From Kribbella flavida DSM 17836 (GTDB lineage Bacteria; Actinomycetota; Actinomycetes; Propionibacteriales; Kribbellaceae): DNA of 64,000 nucleotides. Positions 25,832 to 33,852 of the stretch are shown here, piece after piece. The first letter of the stretch is position 1; every line of letters begins with the position of its first letter. Location of the stretch: positions 310,001 to 374,000 of the forward strand of contig NC_013729.1 in NCBI RefSeq assembly GCF_000024345.1. Direction: 5' to 3'. The position numbers were made by a program, and so were the translations under genes. The notes below the pieces were generated by a model, which worked only from the letters and a program-made list of their open reading frames with translations, searched no databases and was not told the origin of the DNA.

Positions 25832-26533
25832 ATGAAGGTACTGACGAAGCTGGTCGCGGGGGCGGCCACCGTGGTCGTCGCCGTGGCCGGTACGACGCTC
25901 CCGGCCGAGGCGCTCACCATCAGCCAGAACAAGGCGGCCCAGGCCCGGCTGAACAAGCTGGGCTGCAACTCCGGCCCGGTCGACGGCAAGGTCGGCCAGA
26001 TGACCAAGGCCGCCACCATCCGGTTCCAGGCCGCCAACAAGATGACCCAGAACGGCTCACTCGCCGGTACGACGTACAGCAGGCTGCTGGCGGCGTCGGC
26101 GAAGCGCTGCGACGTCCGGGCGGTCCCGGCCAGCGGCGGCGGCAAGCGGATCGTGATCAGCCAGAGCCAGAACTACCTGTGGCTGATCGATGCCGCCGGC
26201 AAGGTGGTCCGGCAGGGCGGCATGATCGACAACCCGGCCTACCTGAGGCCCGGCACCTACACGACCGGCTCGAAGTGCGGCCGGCCGGCCCGGGTGAAGC
26301 GCAACACCGACGGCGGCAGCCTCTACCTGAACAACTTCGTCCGGTTCGCGCCCTGCGGGATCGGGTTCCACCAGATCCCGACCTACAAGAGCAGCGGCGC
26401 GCAGATCCACGCCGACTGGCTGCTCGGCACGAACCTGAAGGCCTCGCACGGCTGCATCCGGGTGCAGAAGGCGATGTCGGACACCATCTGGGCCTTCACC
26501 ACCAGCACGACCAAGGTCGTCGTCGTTCGCTGA
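25832..26533 (+). CDS. Secreted L,D-transpeptidase with peptidoglycan-binding domain
   Basis: 233 residues from the ATG at 25832, which begins a signal peptide (LVAGAATVVVAVAGTTLPAEA). Residues about 30-90 are a PG-binding helical domain (AQARLNKLGCNSGPVDGKVG, KAATIRFQAANKMTQNG). Residues about 105-233 are a YkuD catalytic domain with active-site Cys208 in SHGCIRV and His180 in GFHQIP. It forms 3-3 crosslinks or attaches proteins to peptidoglycan outside the membrane. It diverges from the small conserved gene and LytR_C gene, giving an envelope-maintenance neighbourhood. Confidence 0.92.
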   Translation: MKVLTKLVAGAATVVVAVAGTTLPAEALTISQNKAAQARLNKLGCNSGPVDGKVGQMTKAATIRFQAANKMTQNGSLAGTTYSRLLAASAKRCDVRAVPASGGGKRIVISQSQNYLWLIDAAGKVVRQGGMIDNPAYLRPGTYTTGSKCGRPARVKRNTDGGSLYLNNFVRFAPCGIGFHQIPTYKSSGAQIHADWLLGTNLKASHGCIRVQKAMSDTIWAFTTSTTKVVVVR

Positions 26534-26543
26534 CCGCGCTCGC

Positions 26544-26584
26544 TGCCCCGCTGGCCAGGTTCACCGAACTTCGCCGGCGGGGCA
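26544..26584 (+). terminator. Terminator hairpin after L,D-transpeptidase
   Basis: TGCCCCGCTGGC (26544-26555) pairs with GCCGGCGGGGCA (26573-26584) with one G-T type mismatch. A small TTC/GAA stem lies in the loop. It begins 10 bases after the stop codon. Confidence 0.6.
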
Positions 26585-26629
26585 CTAGCATGCCGAGCGC
26601 AGGGGTAGTTCCGTCGCTCGAAAGGCAGC

Positions 26630-28168
26630 GTGGAGATGGCCGAGACACCGGACGTCGTGGAGACCGTCAAGCAGGGGTACGCGTTCGAGGGTGCGGCGAT
26701 CGAGCTCGGCGCGCTGCTGGTCGACGGTACGCCGGACCCGTCGGCGGCGGTGCGCATCCCGCTGTCGATGGTGAACCGGCACGGCCTGGTCGCCGGCGCC
26801 ACCGGAACGGGCAAGACCAAGACGCTGCAGTTGATGGCCGAGCAGCTGTCCGCGGCCGGCGTCGCGGTGTTCGCCGCGGACATCAAGGGTGACCTGTCCG
26901 GCATCTCCCAGCCGGGTGAGGGCAGCGAGAAGCTGCTGTCCCGGACGAAGACGATCGGCCAGGACTGGGTCGGCACCGGCTTCCCGACCGAGTTCTACGC
27001 GCTGGGCGGGCAGGGCAGCGGCGTACCGGTCCGGGCCACCATCACGTCGTTCGGGCCCGTGCTGCTGTCGAAGGTGCTCGGGCTGAACGACGTCCAGGAG
27101 TCCTCGCTCGGGCTGATCTTCCACTACGCCGACAAGCGGGGCCTGACGCTGCTGGACCTGAAGGATCTGCGCGCGGTCATCACGCACCTGACCAGCGACG
27201 AGGGCAAGGGCGACCTGAAGGAGCTCGGCGGGCTGTCCGCGGCCACGGCCGGGGTGATCCTGCGGTCACTGATCGGGTTCGCCGACCAGGGCGCGGAGGC
27301 GTTCTTCGGTGAGCCGGAGTTCGACACCGCGGACCTGCTGCAGCAGCGCGACGGCAAGGGCGTCATCTCGCTGCTGGAGCTGCCGAACCTGCAGGACCGG
27401 CCGGCGCTGTTCTCCACCTTCCTGATGTGGCTGCTGGCCGACCTGTTTCACGACCTGCCGGAGGTCGGCGACGTCGACAAACCGAAGCTGGTGTTCTTCT
27501 TCGACGAGGCGCACCTGCTGTTCGACGACGCCTCGAAGGCGTTCCTGGACTCGATCGCGCAGACCGTGCGGCTGATCCGCTCCAAGGGTGTCGGCGTCTT
27601 TTTCGTCACCCAGACCCCGAAGGACGTGCCGGACGACGTGCTGGCCCAGCTCGGGTCGCGGGTCCAGCACCAGCTGCGCGCGCACACCCCGAACGACGCG
27701 AAGGCGCTGAAGGCGACCGTGTCGACGTTCCCGAACTCGTCGTACGAGCTGGCCGAGGTGCTCACCCAGCTCGGCATCGGCGAGGCGATCGTGACCGTGA
27801 TGAACGAGAAGGGTGCGCCGACCCCGGTCGCCTGGACCCGGTTGCGGGCGCCGCAGTCGCTGATGGCCCCGGCCTCCGCCGAGCAGCTGGCGGCGACCGT
27901 CGCGGCGTCGCCGAACACCGCGAAGTACACCGAGGTGGTCGACCGCGAGTCGGCGTACGAGAAGCTGGCCGCGAAGGTGCAGGCCGGGGCCGCGCAGGCG
28001 GAGGCCGAGGCGCAGCCGCAGCGGAGCGAGCCGACGCCGCGGGCGCCGAAGCAGGACAAGTCGATGGTGGAGAAGGTGATCGGCTCGTCGGCCTTCAAGC
28101 AGTTCGCCCGGTCGGCCGGGCGCGAGATCGTCCGCGGGCTGTTCGGCGCGGCCCGCCGCAAACGCTGA
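26630..28168 (+). CDS. HerA-like helicase/ATPase (DUF853 type)
   Basis: 512 residues; GTG at 26630 with AAAGG upstream (an ATG two codons later is possible). The RecA-like core has Walker A GATGTGKT (56-63) in VNRHGLVAGATGTGKTKT. Walker B is LVFFFDEAHLLFDD, with a sensor VGVFFVTQTPKDVPDDVLAQLG and an Arg-finger-like region RVQHQLRAHTP. The C-terminal 80 residues are Ala/Glu-rich, then basic. Related proteins are annotated as DNA-translocating HerA/FtsK-like ATPases of unknown process. It stands alone here, with no NurA partner. Confidence 0.88.
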   Translation: MEMAETPDVVETVKQGYAFEGAAIELGALLVDGTPDPSAAVRIPLSMVNRHGLVAGATGTGKTKTLQLMAEQLSAAGVAVFAADIKGDLSGISQPGEGSEKLLSRTKTIGQDWVGTGFPTEFYALGGQGSGVPVRATITSFGPVLLSKVLGLNDVQESSLGLIFHYADKRGLTLLDLKDLRAVITHLTSDEGKGDLKELGGLSAATAGVILRSLIGFADQGAEAFFGEPEFDTADLLQQRDGKGVISLLELPNLQDRPALFSTFLMWLLADLFHDLPEVGDVDKPKLVFFFDEAHLLFDDASKAFLDSIAQTVRLIRSKGVGVFFVTQTPKDVPDDVLAQLGSRVQHQLRAHTPNDAKALKATVSTFPNSSYELAEVLTQLGIGEAIVTVMNEKGAPTPVAWTRLRAPQSLMAPASAEQLAATVAASPNTAKYTEVVDRESAYEKLAAKVQAGAAQAEAEAQPQRSEPTPRAPKQDKSMVEKVIGSSAFKQFARSAGREIVRGLFGAARRKR

Positions 28169-28172
28169 TATC

Positions 28173-28241
28173 CCCTGTCCGGCAGGCCTTTCGTGCCCTG
28201 TCCGGACAGGCCTTCGGGCCCTCGCCGGGCAGGCTCTCGTG
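28173..28241 (+). repeat. Three tandem 23-bp palindrome-containing repeats
   Basis: Units at 28173-28195, 28196-28218 and 28219-28241 each follow the pattern CCCTGTCCGG-CAGGCCTT-CGTG. Each contains a small hairpin (CCTG/CAGG); the middle unit has the perfect palindrome CCTGTCCGGACAGG. They start 5 bases after the HerA-like stop codon, so they may form a compound terminator or a regulatory array. The remaining gap to 28414 is otherwise featureless and relatively AT-rich near 28310. Confidence 0.7.
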
Positions 28242-28414
28242 GCCGGTCGAGGTGCCCGAGGTCCGCGCTCGCCAGGCGTGCGCTCCCACCGGTCCGATCG
28301 GTGATCGTTGATCAAACGCCTGTTTTATCAGCGATGGCTTTCGTTTCCACATCGTCATCCACAGCACGCCGCCACCGATTGGGACGATCCGGAACCACGT
28401 CGTACCGTGGAGGG

Positions 28415-29815
28415 ATGGTCGCGCAGAGTAGGCGGGCGGTGTGGAACTGGGCGCTGTGGACCCTCACGGTCCCCGCGTTCGGCCTCGTCGTGCTGGTCGA
28501 CCTGCTCGCGATCGGGTACGGCGTGCGCGCGTTCGCCGAGCTGCCGTCGTGGCGCGGGCTCGACCTGGTCTTCGCGCTGACCGTGTCGGCGCTCGTTGCG
28601 GTCGAGGGCGCCCGCCGGGTGGAGAACCGGCGCAACCGCGGCGGCGCGCTGCACAAGGACCTCGCGCCCGCGTGGATGATCGCGGCCGCGCTCGTGCTGC
28701 ACCCGGCGCTGGCGATCCTGGTCGCGGTGCTGCTCCGGATCTGGTGGCGGATCCGCGCCGGCAAGTGCATCCCGTACCGCTGGGCGTTCAGCACCGCGGT
28801 GCACGTCCTGGGCGTCGGTGCCGCGCACGCGGTCTTCACCGGTGCGCGGGAGATGACCGGTGACGCCTCGTTCGGACTGGTCGCCGCGATGGCCGCGGCA
28901 GCCTTCGCCTACGTCGCCACCGAGACGCTGCTCTGCGGACTCGCGATCTCGCTGATCGTCCCGGGCAGCGGTCGCCGGGACACCATCGGCGGCAAGGACG
29001 ACCTCTGGGTCGATGCCACCGCGGCGACGTTCGGGTGCTTGCTGGCCGCCGCCGCGCTGGTCAGCCCGTGGTTCGCGTTCCTGGCGGTGCCGATCTCGCT
29101 GACCGCCCAGCGCGCGCTGCTGCTCGGCCAGCTGGAGTCCGAGGTGCAGACCGATCCGAAGACCAAGCTCGGCCGGGTCGACTGGTGGCGGCAGCGGACC
29201 GAGGAGATGCTGCGCACGGCCCGCACCCAGCGCGAGCCGATGGCGGTGCTGCTGATCGACATCGACCACTTCAAGCAGGTGAACGACCGGCACGGCCACC
29301 TGGTCGGCGACGAGGCGCTGCGGGCGGTCGCGACGATCCTGCGCAGCGCGATCCGGGCCAAGGACGTGATCGGGCGGTTCGGTGGCGAGGAGTTCGTGAT
29401 CGCGCTGCCGGACACCGACGGGACCGATGCCGCCGTCACCGCCGACCGGTTGCGCAGCGCGGTCGCCGCCAGCCCGCTGGCCGCGATGTGCGCCGGCGTG
29501 CTCGACGACCCGGAGCTGGATCCGGACACCTTCCACCTCACGGTCTCGGTCGGCGTCGCCGTCTACCCGTCCGACGGCCACACCGTCGACGAACTGCTGC
29601 GCCGCGCCGACCGCGCCATGTACGCCGCCAAAGCCGCCGGCCGCGACCGGGTCCGCCTGGCCGCGGACGCGGCCCCGACCGGCCTGGCCCACCTCACCCT
29701 GCCGCCGGCCCCGGCCATGCCCGCTGTGCCTCCTCTCCGACCGGCCATCCCCGCAGACCCGGTCGGCCAGCTGTCCTCCGTCGAGCGCGTCGGTCCCACC
29801 GTCCGCCCCCGCTGA
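28415..29815 (+). CDS. Membrane diguanylate cyclase (GGDEF domain)
   Basis: 466 residues from the ATG at 28415 with GGAGGG upstream. Residues 1-240 contain five to six membrane helices without a recognised sensor name (LTVPAFGLVVLVDLLAIG, WMIAAALVLHPALAILVAVLL, GLVAAMAAAAFAYVATETLL, ATFGCLLAAAALVSPWFAFLAV). Residues about 250-420 are a GGDEF domain with MAVLLIDIDHFKQVND, active-site GGEEF (323-327) and an intact inhibitory I-site RAKD (314-317). It should make c-di-GMP and be product-inhibited. A Pro-rich tail follows. The signal sensed is unknown. Confidence 0.92.
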   Translation: MVAQSRRAVWNWALWTLTVPAFGLVVLVDLLAIGYGVRAFAELPSWRGLDLVFALTVSALVAVEGARRVENRRNRGGALHKDLAPAWMIAAALVLHPALAILVAVLLRIWWRIRAGKCIPYRWAFSTAVHVLGVGAAHAVFTGAREMTGDASFGLVAAMAAAAFAYVATETLLCGLAISLIVPGSGRRDTIGGKDDLWVDATAATFGCLLAAAALVSPWFAFLAVPISLTAQRALLLGQLESEVQTDPKTKLGRVDWWRQRTEEMLRTARTQREPMAVLLIDIDHFKQVNDRHGHLVGDEALRAVATILRSAIRAKDVIGRFGGEEFVIALPDTDGTDAAVTADRLRSAVAASPLAAMCAGVLDDPELDPDTFHLTVSVGVAVYPSDGHTVDELLRRADRAMYAAKAAGRDRVRLAADAAPTGLAHLTLPPAPAMPAVPPLRPAIPADPVGQLSSVERVGPTVRPR

Positions 29816-29887
29816 CGACCGACTTCCCCGCCGGCAGAACCTCCCGCCGCCCGGCGGCGTCTTGAGCGGTGGAAGGACGGAGAGGGT

Positions 29888-30433
29888 ATGGGGCGGAGCG
29901 AGCGACGGGACGAGGACTTCACGGCCTTCGTGCTGGCCAGGTCCGCGCGGCTGGTGCACATCGCGCGGATGCTCTGCGGCGACCCCGAGCTCGCCGAGGA
30001 CCTGGTCCAGACCGCGCTGGAGAAGGCCTACCTGCGCTGGGACCGGATCGAGCTGGGCGACCCGTTCAGCTACGTCCGGCAGGCGGTGGTCAACCAGCAC
30101 ATCTCCTGGGCCCGGCGCCGGCTCTGGCGGGAGCGTCCGAGCGGTCACGCCGCCGAGCTGGACCAGCACCTCGAGCAGCGGCTCGGCGGTGGGGCTCCGG
30201 ACCAGGCCGCGAACGTCGACCGCCGGCTGGCGATCGCGGCCGCGCTGGCGACGCTGACCGCGCGGGAACGGGCCGTCGTCGTGCTCCGGTACGTCGAGGA
30301 CCTGTCCGAGGCCCAGACGGCGTCGATCCTCGGGGTCGCGGTCGGCACGGTGAAGAGCGCCGCCAGCCGCGCCCTGCAGAAGCTGCGCGCCGCCCCGCAC
30401 CTGAGCGGCAGCTACGTAGGAGAACGGACATGA
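29888..30433 (+). CDS. SigE-family ECF RNA polymerase sigma factor
   Basis: 181 residues. Region 2 is FVLARSARLVHIARMLCGDPELAEDLVQTALEKAYLRWDRI; region 4 is ALATLTARERAVVVLRYVEDLSEAQTASILGVAVGTVKSAASRALQKL. This matches the actinobacterial SigE-family ECF group. Its stop overlaps by 4 bases (ATGA) with a membrane-protein gene that should be its anti-sigma or sensor partner. The nearby gene set is paralogous to a second cassette at 33334. Confidence 0.93.
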   Translation: MGRSERRDEDFTAFVLARSARLVHIARMLCGDPELAEDLVQTALEKAYLRWDRIELGDPFSYVRQAVVNQHISWARRRLWRERPSGHAAELDQHLEQRLGGGAPDQAANVDRRLAIAAALATLTARERAVVVLRYVEDLSEAQTASILGVAVGTVKSAASRALQKLRAAPHLSGSYVGERT

Positions 30434-31140
30434 ACGACGACGAGCTGATCACCCTGCTGCGCTCCGCCCCGGAACCGGCCGGCCCGCTCGATCCGAGCAA
30501 GGTCATCGCGGGCGCCTACCGACGGCGCCGGCTGCGGGTCGCCGCCGGCGGGGTCGTCGCCTGCGCCGCGGTGGTCGCTGTGGCCGCGACCGGCGTGGTG
30601 CTCGGCGGCGGACCCGCGCGCGAGCTCCCGATCGCGCCACCGGTCGCCAGTACGCCGTCCCCGGTGCTCACGCCGTCCGCCCGGTACACCTTCCGCAATA
30701 CCGAGCGCCCGATCGCCACAGTGCCCGTCACCGGCGAGGCGCCGATCGCCGGACACCTGTTCTTCGCGACCCGCGGCACCCGCTGGGCGGTGATCAGCCG
30801 AGCCCCGGGCGCATCGCCGTACGAGCCGTTCGGGTGGCGCAAGACCGTGGGCAACCCGAACCTCGCCGATGCGCGGCAGCCCGGCGTCCAGAGCGTCGGA
30901 GCGGTCCAGACTTCGGTGTTCCGGGGTGAGCGGGTCAGCACGGTCGTCTACACCCGCGGCAGCGAAGCCTGGTACGGGCAGGTGAACCGGCTGGCGGGCA
31001 TTCCGGGCTGGATCGCGGTCTGGGCCGACCTGAAGGCCGCGTCGCAGGCACCCGGCGAACGGGTCTCGGTGTTCGCGTACTCCGCCGACGGGACGCTGCT
31101 GGCTCGGTACGGCGACGCTCCGGAGCCTTTGCTGCGGTGA
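30430..31140 (+). CDS. Single-pass membrane protein, putative anti-sigma/sensor, with conserved extracellular domain
   Basis: 236 residues; ATG overlaps the sigma stop. Residues 1-36 are cytoplasmic and basic (DELITLLRSAPEPAGPLDPSKVIAGAYRRRR). One membrane helix spans about 38-60. Residues 85-236 form an extracellular domain with RGTRWAVISRAPG, YEPFGWRKTVGNPNL, QSVGAVQTSVFRGERVSTV and RLAGIPGWIAVW. The domain occurs again in the next gene. The layout (sigma gene, then short cytoplasmic segment, helix, outer domain) fits a membrane partner that holds the sigma factor. There is no zinc-type anti-sigma motif, so the inhibitory role is inferred. Confidence 0.75.
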   Translation: MNDDELITLLRSAPEPAGPLDPSKVIAGAYRRRRLRVAAGGVVACAAVVAVAATGVVLGGGPARELPIAPPVASTPSPVLTPSARYTFRNTERPIATVPVTGEAPIAGHLFFATRGTRWAVISRAPGASPYEPFGWRKTVGNPNLADARQPGVQSVGAVQTSVFRGERVSTVVYTRGSEAWYGQVNRLAGIPGWIAVWADLKAASQAPGERVSVFAYSADGTLLARYGDAPEPLLR

Positions 31141-31208
31141 AGAACCTGGCGACGTCGGTTCGCGTCTTCAGCCCGAGACAGCATCACCGATTGTTGTGGA
31201 GGACATCA

Positions 31209-31877
31209 ATGCGCAGAAGGAGCAACCGTATCCAGCTGCTCACCACCGGCGTCGCGGCGGCGGCCGTGGCCGGAGTGGCGATCGCCGCGACCGCGTTCAC
31301 CGGGGGAACCGGCGGGACCGCCGCGGCGGACACCCAGGTCGCGGCAGCCGGCAGCGCGGCGGCCGTCGCCGCGGCACCCTCAAAGAAGGAGTCAAAGGCA
31401 ACTAAGTACACGTTCCAGAACAAGCGGCCGGCGGTGGGAACGCTGGCGCCGGGACAGCAGGTGAAGCTGGGCCACCACCTCTCCTTCACCACCCGGGGCA
31501 CCCGGTGGGCCGTGATCAGCCGGGTGCCGGGCGAACCGCAGTACGAGCCGTTCGGCTGGCGCCGGACGGTCGGCAACACGAACCTCGGCGACGGCCGCGC
31601 GCTCGGGCTGCAGAGCGTCGGTCCGGTGCACAGCTCGGTGTTCCGCAACGAGCGCGTCAGCACGGTCGTGTACACGCTCGGCGGCAAGGCCTGGTACGCC
31701 AAGGTGTACCGGCTGGCCGGGATCCCTGGGTGGGTGCAGTCCTCGGTGGTGATGAGCGGGGCCAAGCAGCCCCGTCCCGACGCGAAGGGGCCGGGGGTCT
31801 CGGTGTTCGCGTACGACGCCGGCGGCCGGCTGCTCGGACGGTTCGGAAACGCTGTGGGCGATCCGCTGAACGGCTGA
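31209..31877 (+). CDS. Secreted paralogue of the preceding extracellular domain
   Basis: 222 residues from the ATG at 31209 with GGAGG upstream; a GTG at 31137 overlapping the previous stop would add 24 residues but has no ribosome site. A signal sequence or anchor (LLTTGVAAAAVAGVAIAATAF) is followed by an Ala-rich linker. The body aligns clearly with the previous protein: RGTRWAVISRVPG, YEPFGWRRTVGNTNL, LQSVGPVHSSVFRNERVSTVVYT, RLAGIPGW, GVSVFAYDAGG. It lacks the cytoplasmic N-terminal segment. It may be a soluble ligand, competitor or chaperone for the membrane protein. Family not recognised. Confidence 0.8.
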   Translation: MRRRSNRIQLLTTGVAAAAVAGVAIAATAFTGGTGGTAAADTQVAAAGSAAAVAAAPSKKESKATKYTFQNKRPAVGTLAPGQQVKLGHHLSFTTRGTRWAVISRVPGEPQYEPFGWRRTVGNTNLGDGRALGLQSVGPVHSSVFRNERVSTVVYTLGGKAWYAKVYRLAGIPGWVQSSVVMSGAKQPRPDAKGPGVSVFAYDAGGRLLGRFGNAVGDPLNG

Positions 31878-31884
31878 GCCGGAC

Positions 31885-31924
31885 CCGCGTCCGGAGAGTC
31901 CCGCCCGAGGCTCTCCGGACGCGG
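31885..31924. terminator. Strong bidirectional terminator
   Basis: A perfect 14-bp stem, CCGCGTCCGGAGAG (31885-31898) with CTCTCCGGACGCGG (31911-31924). GAGCC/GGCTC pairs further out. It lies between the convergent paralogue gene and SH3-domain gene. Confidence 0.85.
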
Positions 31925-31929
31925 TCGGC

Positions 31930-33147
31930 TCAGCAGGCGCCGAAGGTGCCGGCGCTGATCCAGGCCTTCGCCACGTACATCCCGGTGTGCACCCGCAACC
32001 AGACGTTCGAGGTGCCCTGCGAACCGCTGACGCTCTGGCCGGTGGTCTGGCACTCGACCGGCACCTGCGCGGCCTTGCCCGCCATCCCGACGATCGCGCC
32101 GGTGGAGCTGGGCGTGCTGCGTACGTTCAGGTACCCGGAGCTGATCGAGACCGTTCCGCGCCCGCCGTCACCGGTCCACAGGTAGGTCACGTCCACCCAG
32201 GCGTTGTTGCTGAGGGCAAGCGCATCCCAGAAGGTGCCGTCGGCCAGGTCGATGCCGGCCGGGTTGGCGACCGTACGGCCGAACTGGTCCTTGCCGCCGT
32301 TGTACCCGGTCTGGTACGCCGCCTGCGCCTGCGGCCGGCCCTGCGGCAGGTCCTTCCACATCTCCCGGATCGAGCTCGGGTTCCAGTAGTCGTCCTTGGT
32401 GTTCCACGGGCCGACGTCCCAGACCGGCTCGAACGCGCACCGGATCGTGCCGGCGGTCGTGCAGACCTTGACCGAGTAGTTGCCCGAGCCGTTGTTCGCC
32501 AGCCCGCGCCGGGACGGCAGGGCGACGAAGTGGTCGCGGTTGACGATCACGTGGCCGTTGGCCGTCGTACCGCCGACGAGTCCTTCGCGGGTGGCGAAGA
32601 CGCGCGACTTGAGCGGCGCGGCCTGGATCGTCATTGCGCTGGGCGACGCCTGGTCGGTCGGCTGGACCCGGACGTCGCTCACCCACGGGCTGCCGCCTTG
32701 TGGCGGAGCGCTGACGATGATGCGCAGCTGGACGAGATCGCTCGCGCCGGGCAGCGCGGTCGGCGTACCGGCCTTGGCGGGAGTCCACTCGGACCACCTG
32801 TCCTTGACCAGGGCCCGAACGTCGACCTCGGCGGTCGACCGGTCCGGCGTACCGGTGGTGTAGTCGACCACGACGGCGGACGTGGGGGCCGGGAAGCGGA
32901 CCGGATCGAGGTTGGCGATGCCGGACCGCTGCCTGATCTCGGCGGAACCGGTGGTGGCGGCGGCGTCGCCGAGCACGATCCGGCGACCGTCGGCGCGCAC
33001 GTTGGTGGAGCCTTCGGCCGGTCGGGCGGCGACCGTGACCGGGTCGGTGCCGGCCGCGGTGCTGGGCAGCACCGTGGCGGTGAGTGGTACGGCGGCCAGG
33101 GCGGCGGCGACGCAGAGTGCGGCCGCGGACCTGCGGGTGATACGCAT
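31930..33147 (-). CDS. Secreted SH3-like domain protein
   Basis: 405 residues with a signal peptide (SAAALCVAAALAAVPLTATVLPSTAA). Residues about 45-180 form a beta-rich module (SAVVVDYTTGTPDRSTAEVDVRALV, WVSDVRVQPTD). The middle block (GHVIVNRDHFVALPSRRGL, NYSVKVCTT, FEPVWDVGPWNTKDDYWNP, GKDQFGRTVANPAGIDLADGTFWDALAL) resembles the double-psi-barrel-like segment of actinomycete SH3 proteins. The C-terminal part (VSISSGYLNVRSTPSSTGAIVGMAG) is a bacterial SH3 domain, likely wall-binding. Enzymatic activity is not evident. Upstream DNA up to the sigma gene at 33334 is AT-rich, suggesting divergent promoters. Confidence 0.75.
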   Translation of the reverse strand: MRITRRSAAALCVAAALAAVPLTATVLPSTAAGTDPVTVAARPAEGSTNVRADGRRIVLGDAAATTGSAEIRQRSGIANLDPVRFPAPTSAVVVDYTTGTPDRSTAEVDVRALVKDRWSEWTPAKAGTPTALPGASDLVQLRIIVSAPPQGGSPWVSDVRVQPTDQASPSAMTIQAAPLKSRVFATREGLVGGTTANGHVIVNRDHFVALPSRRGLANNGSGNYSVKVCTTAGTIRCAFEPVWDVGPWNTKDDYWNPSSIREMWKDLPQGRPQAQAAYQTGYNGGKDQFGRTVANPAGIDLADGTFWDALALSNNAWVDVTYLWTGDGGRGTVSISSGYLNVRSTPSSTGAIVGMAGKAAQVPVECQTTGQSVSGSQGTSNVWLRVHTGMYVAKAWISAGTFGAC

Positions 33148-33333
33148 GGCGGTACCTCCGGGGCGGTGAGGACGCTGTCACCGGGTGCGACACCCGGCGC
33201 ACCTAATGTGACAAACAAACTGCGCTCTTGTATAGCGCGTGAATTAATTTCTTCGCTTGATCTGGTGACCGAACAGAACCGGATCGGTGACCCAGCGGGT
33301 TTGGACCGGTGTGACAGAGGCAGAGGAGAAGCG

Positions 33334-33852
33334 ATGAGCCGGGCCGGCGACGCCGACTTCGAGCGGTTCGTGCGGGCCCAGTCGACGCCGTTGCTGCGGT
33401 TCGCGGAGATGCTCTGCGGCGACCGGCACACCGCCGAGGACCTGGTCCAGCAGGCGTTGATGCGGTCGTACCCGAAGTGGCACCGGCTGGACGGTGACCG
33501 GCTGCGCTACGTCCGCCGGGTGCTGGTCAACCGGTTCCTCTCCCAGGCCCGCCGGCGCTGGTCCAACGAGGTGCCGAGCGACCCGGTCGACAACGGCTGG
33601 GACGACCGGGCGGTCGCGGACTTCGCCGCCGAGGTGCAGACCCGCGAGGCCGTGCTCGCCGCGCTGGCCGGGCTCACCGTGCGGGAACGGGCGGTGGTCG
33701 CGCTGCGGTACTCCCAGGACCTCTCCGAGGCCGAGACCGCGGACCTGCTCGGGATGGCGCCCGGCACGGTGAAGAGCACCGCGTCCCGCGCGCTGGCGAA
33801 GCTGCGTCTGGCACCCGATCTGATCGAAACCCCAGTGGGAGGAACAAGATGA
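33334..33852 (+). CDS. SigE-family ECF RNA polymerase sigma factor (second copy)
   Basis: 172 residues, ATG with AGAGGAGAAG upstream. Region 2 is FVRAQSTPLLRFAEMLCGDRHTAEDLVQQALMRSYPKWHRL; region 4 is ALAGLTVRERAVVALRYSQDLSEAETADLLGMAPGTVKSTASRALAKL. It is clearly paralogous to the sigma factor at 29888. Its stop overlaps the next gene's ATG by 4 bases. The 180-base upstream gap has an AT-rich patch near 33236-33260 likely to contain the divergent promoters. Confidence 0.93.
   Translation: MSRAGDADFERFVRAQSTPLLRFAEMLCGDRHTAEDLVQQALMRSYPKWHRLDGDRLRYVRRVLVNRFLSQARRRWSNEVPSDPVDNGWDDRAVADFAAEVQTREAVLAALAGLTVRERAVVALRYSQDLSEAETADLLGMAPGTVKSTASRALAKLRLAPDLIETPVGGTR

Noticed and set aside
28173..28241. 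CRISPR-like array
   Set aside because: The three units are directly adjacent without spacers and there are no cas genes.
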